Below, one piece after another: positions 61,901 through 64,000 of a stretch of DNA of 64,000 nucleotides (the stretch's first letter is position 1; the number at the start of each line of letters is the position of its first letter). The position numbers and the translations under genes are program-made. A model generated the notes under the pieces. The model was not told the origin of the DNA and searched no databases. It was given only the letters and a program-made list of their open reading frames with translations. Source of the stretch: Microbacterium sp. AG1240 (GTDB lineage Bacteria; Actinomycetota; Actinomycetes; Actinomycetales; Microbacteriaceae); NCBI RefSeq assembly GCF_003635115.1, contig NZ_RBXJ01000003.1, forward strand, positions 445,324 to 509,323, read 5' to 3'.

Positions 61901-64000
61901 TGCGCCCCGGGCGCGAAGTCGCCGTGCCGGTGCTCGCGAACGACTCCGACCCCGAGGGCGATGCGATCTCGCTCATCAGCAACGGTCTGATCCTCCCCGA
62001 GGTCGACGGCATCCAGGCGCGAGTCGTGGGCGACCGCGTGGTCGTGACGTCGCCGAACGAGCCGATGGAGACCTCGCTCCAGTACACGATCCGCGACGCC
62101 CGCGGTGCCGAGGCGCGCGCCGTGCTGCAGGTGACGGTCGCCGACGACGTGCCGTTGCAGCGGCCCATCGCCCGCGACGACCGGGTGCGCGCGCAGGACG
62201 TGCAGGAGGACGAATTCGTCGACCTCGACGTACTCGCGAACGACGAAGATCCCGACGGCACGACCGACGCCCTCCGCATCACCGTCGACGGCTCGGCGAC
62301 GGTCAACGCCGACGGCATCGTGCGCATCCCGATCCTCGACGAGGCCCAGCTGCTCACCTACACGTTGACCGACCAGGACGACCTGACGGCCTCGGCCTTC
62401 ATCTTCGTGCCCGCGCTCAGCGATCTGCCGCCGACGCTCATCTCGACCGAGGGCATCGAGGTGCAAAGCGGTGAGACGATCGATCTTCCCCTCGCCGACC
62501 ATGTGCGCGCCGCGGGCGGGCGCACGGTCGTGATCACCGAGGCGGCCAAGGTCGCCGCATCCCATGCCAACGGCTCCGACCTCGTCAAGGATCAGACGAC
62601 CTTGACCTACACATCGGCGACCGGCTACTTCGGTCAGGACGCCATCACGTTCGAGGTCACCGACGGCACCGGACCCGACGACCCCGAGGGACGCAAGGCC
62701 ACGCTGACCCTGCCGGTGACCGTGCTCCCGCCCGACAACCAGCAGCCGACCTTCGTGAACGGTCAGATGGATGTCGCGCCGGGGGAGGACCCCACGGGCC
62801 TCGACCTGCGCGCGCTCACGACCGACCCCGACGAGGGCGACCTCGACGGCATGCAGTACTCCGTCGTCGGCGGAGCGCCGTCGGGCTTCAGTGCGTCGGT
62901 CGACGGCCAGACCCTCCGCGTCGGCACGGACTCCCGGACGCCCAAGGGCACCACCGTCGATGTGCGCCTGCGCATCGACGACGGCGAGACCGATCCGATC
63001 GAGGGCACCGTGACGGTGCGGGTGACCGCATCCACGCGTCCGCTGGCGACGGCGAACGACGACATCGTGCCGCAGTCCGACCAGGGCAAGACGATCACCG
63101 TGCCCGTGCTGGCGAACGACTTCAACCCGTTCCCCGAGACGGCGCTGAAGCTGACCTCCGCGGTACCCGAGACGGGCAGCGGGACCGCTGATCTCGCCGG
63201 CGATCAGGTCGCGGTCACCCCGGCGGCCGACTTCTTCGGGACCATGGTGGTGCGCTACCGGGTCCAGGATGCGACGGGCGACCCCGACCGCGAGGTGGAG
63301 GGCCGCATCCGTCTCACGGTTCAGGGCAAGCCCAACGCCCCCGGTACGCCGACGGTCTCGAGCGTGCAGGACCGCACGGTCGTGCTGTCGTGGACGCCTC
63401 CCGCCAACAACGGCGCTGACATCACCGGCTACACGGTGACGTCCACCTCCGGCGCGTACACGAAGCAGTGCGCCTCGACGACCTGCACCCTCGACGGCCT
63501 CACCAACAACGTCGAGTACAACTTCGTGGTGACCGCGACGAACCGCGTCGGCGAATCCGACCCGTCGGCACCGTCGGCCGTGGCACGCCCCGATGCTCGC
63601 CCCGACACCCCGCAGCCCCCGACTCTCAAGTTCGGTGACAAGTCGCTCGAGGTGGCGTGGGTCACCCCCTCGACCCCCGGCTCGCCGGTCGAGTCGTTCA
63701 CGCTCGAGATCTCTCCCGCTCCGCCCTCGGGCCTGACGCAGCGCGCCGGCCTCACCGGAAACACGGTGGTGTGGGACGGTCTCGAGAACGGTACGAACTA
63801 CCAGGTGCGCGTGCGCGCCCACAACCGTGCGCCCGAGCCCTCGAGCTGGAGCGGCTACTCGGCGGGCGAGGTTCCGGCCGGGCCCCCGTCGGCCGCCTCG
63901 GCGCCGACGACCCAGCGCCTGCAGCCGGTGGGCAACCAGGCGCAGATGCAGGTCAACTGGAACGCTCCCGCGTCGAACGGTGACGCGATCAGCGGCTATC
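58948..64000 (+). CDS. Giant Ig-like/cadherin-like and fibronectin III surface protein, 3'-truncated
   Basis: The frame is open from ATG 58948 (behind GGGGGAGGA) to the window end, at least 1684 residues. A basic N-terminus and one membrane helix (residues about 13-32) come first, then a beta-propeller-like region (about 45-330). About eleven tandem Ig/cadherin-like units of 90-100 residues follow, each opening like PPVANDDQAVVRAGD and containing IPVLDNDTDPDGD. From about residue 1460 there are fibronectin III units (PGTPTVSSVQDRTVVLSWTPP, GVPDTP-like repeats). It is probably an anchored extracellular stalk. In Actinobacteria such genes commonly precede moxR/DUF58/transglutaminase genes; those would lie outside. 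Confidence 0.85.
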   Translation, partial: MRSFAWLRRRRRTIASASIVTVSAVAIATLAVVYEGNPTTEVDLHDGGVWITKQSSLMVGHFNHESRVLDGGFRAGSDDYDVAQNGSTVLVTDEQSVTTVDPAMVVLTDSADIPAGAKAVLGGPTLAVLDPTSGSAWVLPSAGVSGFTVEGTEPTIELGKGADITVGQDGTVYAVSPESREIITLPLDDAGEPGDPQRRGLDGIEDDAELTVTAVGTTAAVLDERTGTVYTSGGTRTEVPRADTAVLQQPSPAATSVTLATATQLVSVPLDGSEPVETDAGGDGTPAAPVSLGGCTYGAWGGSARFVRDCSDESNDLSVDIEDIDPTAQLTFRQNRDVVVLNDIIGGAAWMASDSMQRVDNWEDITPPEGDSEEDEQTTEQTVETTLPERTEINTPPVATDDDFGVRPGRTTVLPVLDNDTDADGDVLTVTLPNGSPGLGNVQPINNGAALQITVPEDASGSDSFTYQIDDGRGGTDTATVRLDVHGWEINSPPVQKRVTAVVVEAGAAVSYNVLPDWTDPDGDEVFLRSVTPDGGDEADFTSDGRISYRAIGGAQGRKDVPIVVSDGTDVGEGVLRVDIRPPGSTVPVTNADHVVVRVGQTATVAPLTNDTSSSREPLRLTRVDEVAGAEIVPDFANKTFTFRSNAPGTYYAQYLVSSGANAVPGLVRVDVLPDADTDLPPIAVRDVALLTSGADVLVNVLANDIDPSGGILVVQSVTVDPNSGISVAVLNHETLRITDQAALGEQTRIGYRISNGSQTAEGEVVVIPVPAPEQLEPPVANDDQAVVRAGDIVTIPVLDNDTHPNSDTMHVAPDLVEPLPTPEQGQIFVSQDTVRFRASDQPGTVYATYEAVDSTGQKDAGYITIQVLPANPETNQAPRPRDITSRVLSGSEVRIAVPLDGLDPDGDSVELVGLDSAPTKGRISETGANFLVYQAFDDETGADAFTYRVRDRGGAEATASIRVGIAPTEATNQAPYAVKDSVIMRPGREVAVPVLANDSDPEGDAISLISNGLILPEVDGIQARVVGDRVVVTSPNEPMETSLQYTIRDARGAEARAVLQVTVADDVPLQRPIARDDRVRAQDVQEDEFVDLDVLANDEDPDGTTDALRITVDGSATVNADGIVRIPILDEAQLLTYTLTDQDDLTASAFIFVPALSDLPPTLISTEGIEVQSGETIDLPLADHVRAAGGRTVVITEAAKVAASHANGSDLVKDQTTLTYTSATGYFGQDAITFEVTDGTGPDDPEGRKATLTLPVTVLPPDNQQPTFVNGQMDVAPGEDPTGLDLRALTTDPDEGDLDGMQYSVVGGAPSGFSASVDGQTLRVGTDSRTPKGTTVDVRLRIDDGETDPIEGTVTVRVTASTRPLATANDDIVPQSDQGKTITVPVLANDFNPFPETALKLTSAVPETGSGTADLAGDQVAVTPAADFFGTMVVRYRVQDATGDPDREVEGRIRLTVQGKPNAPGTPTVSSVQDRTVVLSWTPPANNGADITGYTVTSTSGAYTKQCASTTCTLDGLTNNVEYNFVVTATNRVGESDPSAPSAVARPDARPDTPQPPTLKFGDKSLEVAWVTPSTPGSPVESFTLEISPAPPSGLTQRAGLTGNTVVWDGLENGTNYQVRVRAHNRAPEPSSWSGYSAGEVPAGPPSAASAPTTQRLQPVGNQAQMQVNWNAPASNGDAISGY

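Noticed and set aside
60490..63822. Very long minus-strand open frame (over 1100 codons)
   Set aside because: It is antisense to the giant Ig-like protein, whose plus frame shows clear repeated domains. The minus frame is open only because of GC-rich third positions.

Overview
The window is one contiguous piece of a high-GC actinobacterial chromosome. It most likely comes from Microbacteriaceae and looks Microbacterium-like. The reasons are the strong G/C third-position bias in every real gene, many GTG starts, ATGA/GTGA gene overlaps, several promoters whose -10 box lies 6-7 bases before the start codon (leaderless transcripts), a DUF3073 protein, a LytR-CpsA-Psr protein, a YkoEDC-type vitamin transporter and the start of a giant Ig-like/fibronectin III surface protein. 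I see no tRNA, rRNA, CRISPR array, prophage or classical insertion sequence. The first gene (heme-binding protein) and the last gene (giant surface protein) run off the window.

Layout. 1-5.3 kb: heme uptake operon hmuTUV plus two wall/membrane-anchored surface proteins, the second with an HtaA heme-binding domain. 5.3-11.4 kb: two uncharacterised proteins, a DUF559 nuclease-like gene lying between two copies of a 66-base palindromic element, then purM-purF and an MFS transporter. 11.4-16.3 kb: DUF3073, a universal stress protein, a PadR/DUF4097 pair with twin operators, a divergent HxlR/azoreductase-like pair with its operator, a Rho-N-like protein and topoisomerase IB. 16.4-27.3 kb: RND exporter, DUF998 membrane protein (its frame runs 290 bases antisense into the RND gene), an aldose-epimerase-like enzyme, a DEAD-box helicase with a long Arg/Asp repeat tail, an intein-split Rv2578c-type radical SAM protein and an M15 peptidase.

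27.5-39.3 kb is one ten-gene, tightly overlapping catabolic operon: LacI regulator, sugar ABC transporter, two ADP-ribosylglycohydrolase-family proteins, a ribokinase-like kinase, a TIM-barrel/SUMF1-like fusion, a family III CoA-transferase and a CitE-type lyase. Together they suggest uptake of a glycoside (perhaps a riboside), cleavage, sugar phosphorylation, and CoA activation plus cleavage of an acid. The substrate is not determined. 39.3-47.6 kb: LCP protein, ykoEDC transporter, pirin, small GNAT protein and RecQ.

47.7-51.2 kb is a five-gene cassette: a small WXG100-like helical protein, a 540-residue protein joining a helical secretion-like N-terminus, membrane segments and a serine-lipase-like domain (candidate triad S413/D463/H496), two tandem paralogous lipoproteins and a soluble protein. 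I read it as a candidate type VII secretion lipase effector with lipoprotein immunity or accessory factors. 51.3-64 kb: acyl-CoA oxidase-like enzyme, a small protein, 3-methyladenine glycosylase I, a second DEAD-box helicase with a structured leader, a short UvrA paralogue, and the giant Ig-like/FN3 protein.

Across the window I also found two families of dispersed palindromic elements with fixed length (24+18+24 bases, three copies; about 70 bases, two copies). Several copies sit in divergent promoter regions, where they cannot be ordinary terminators.
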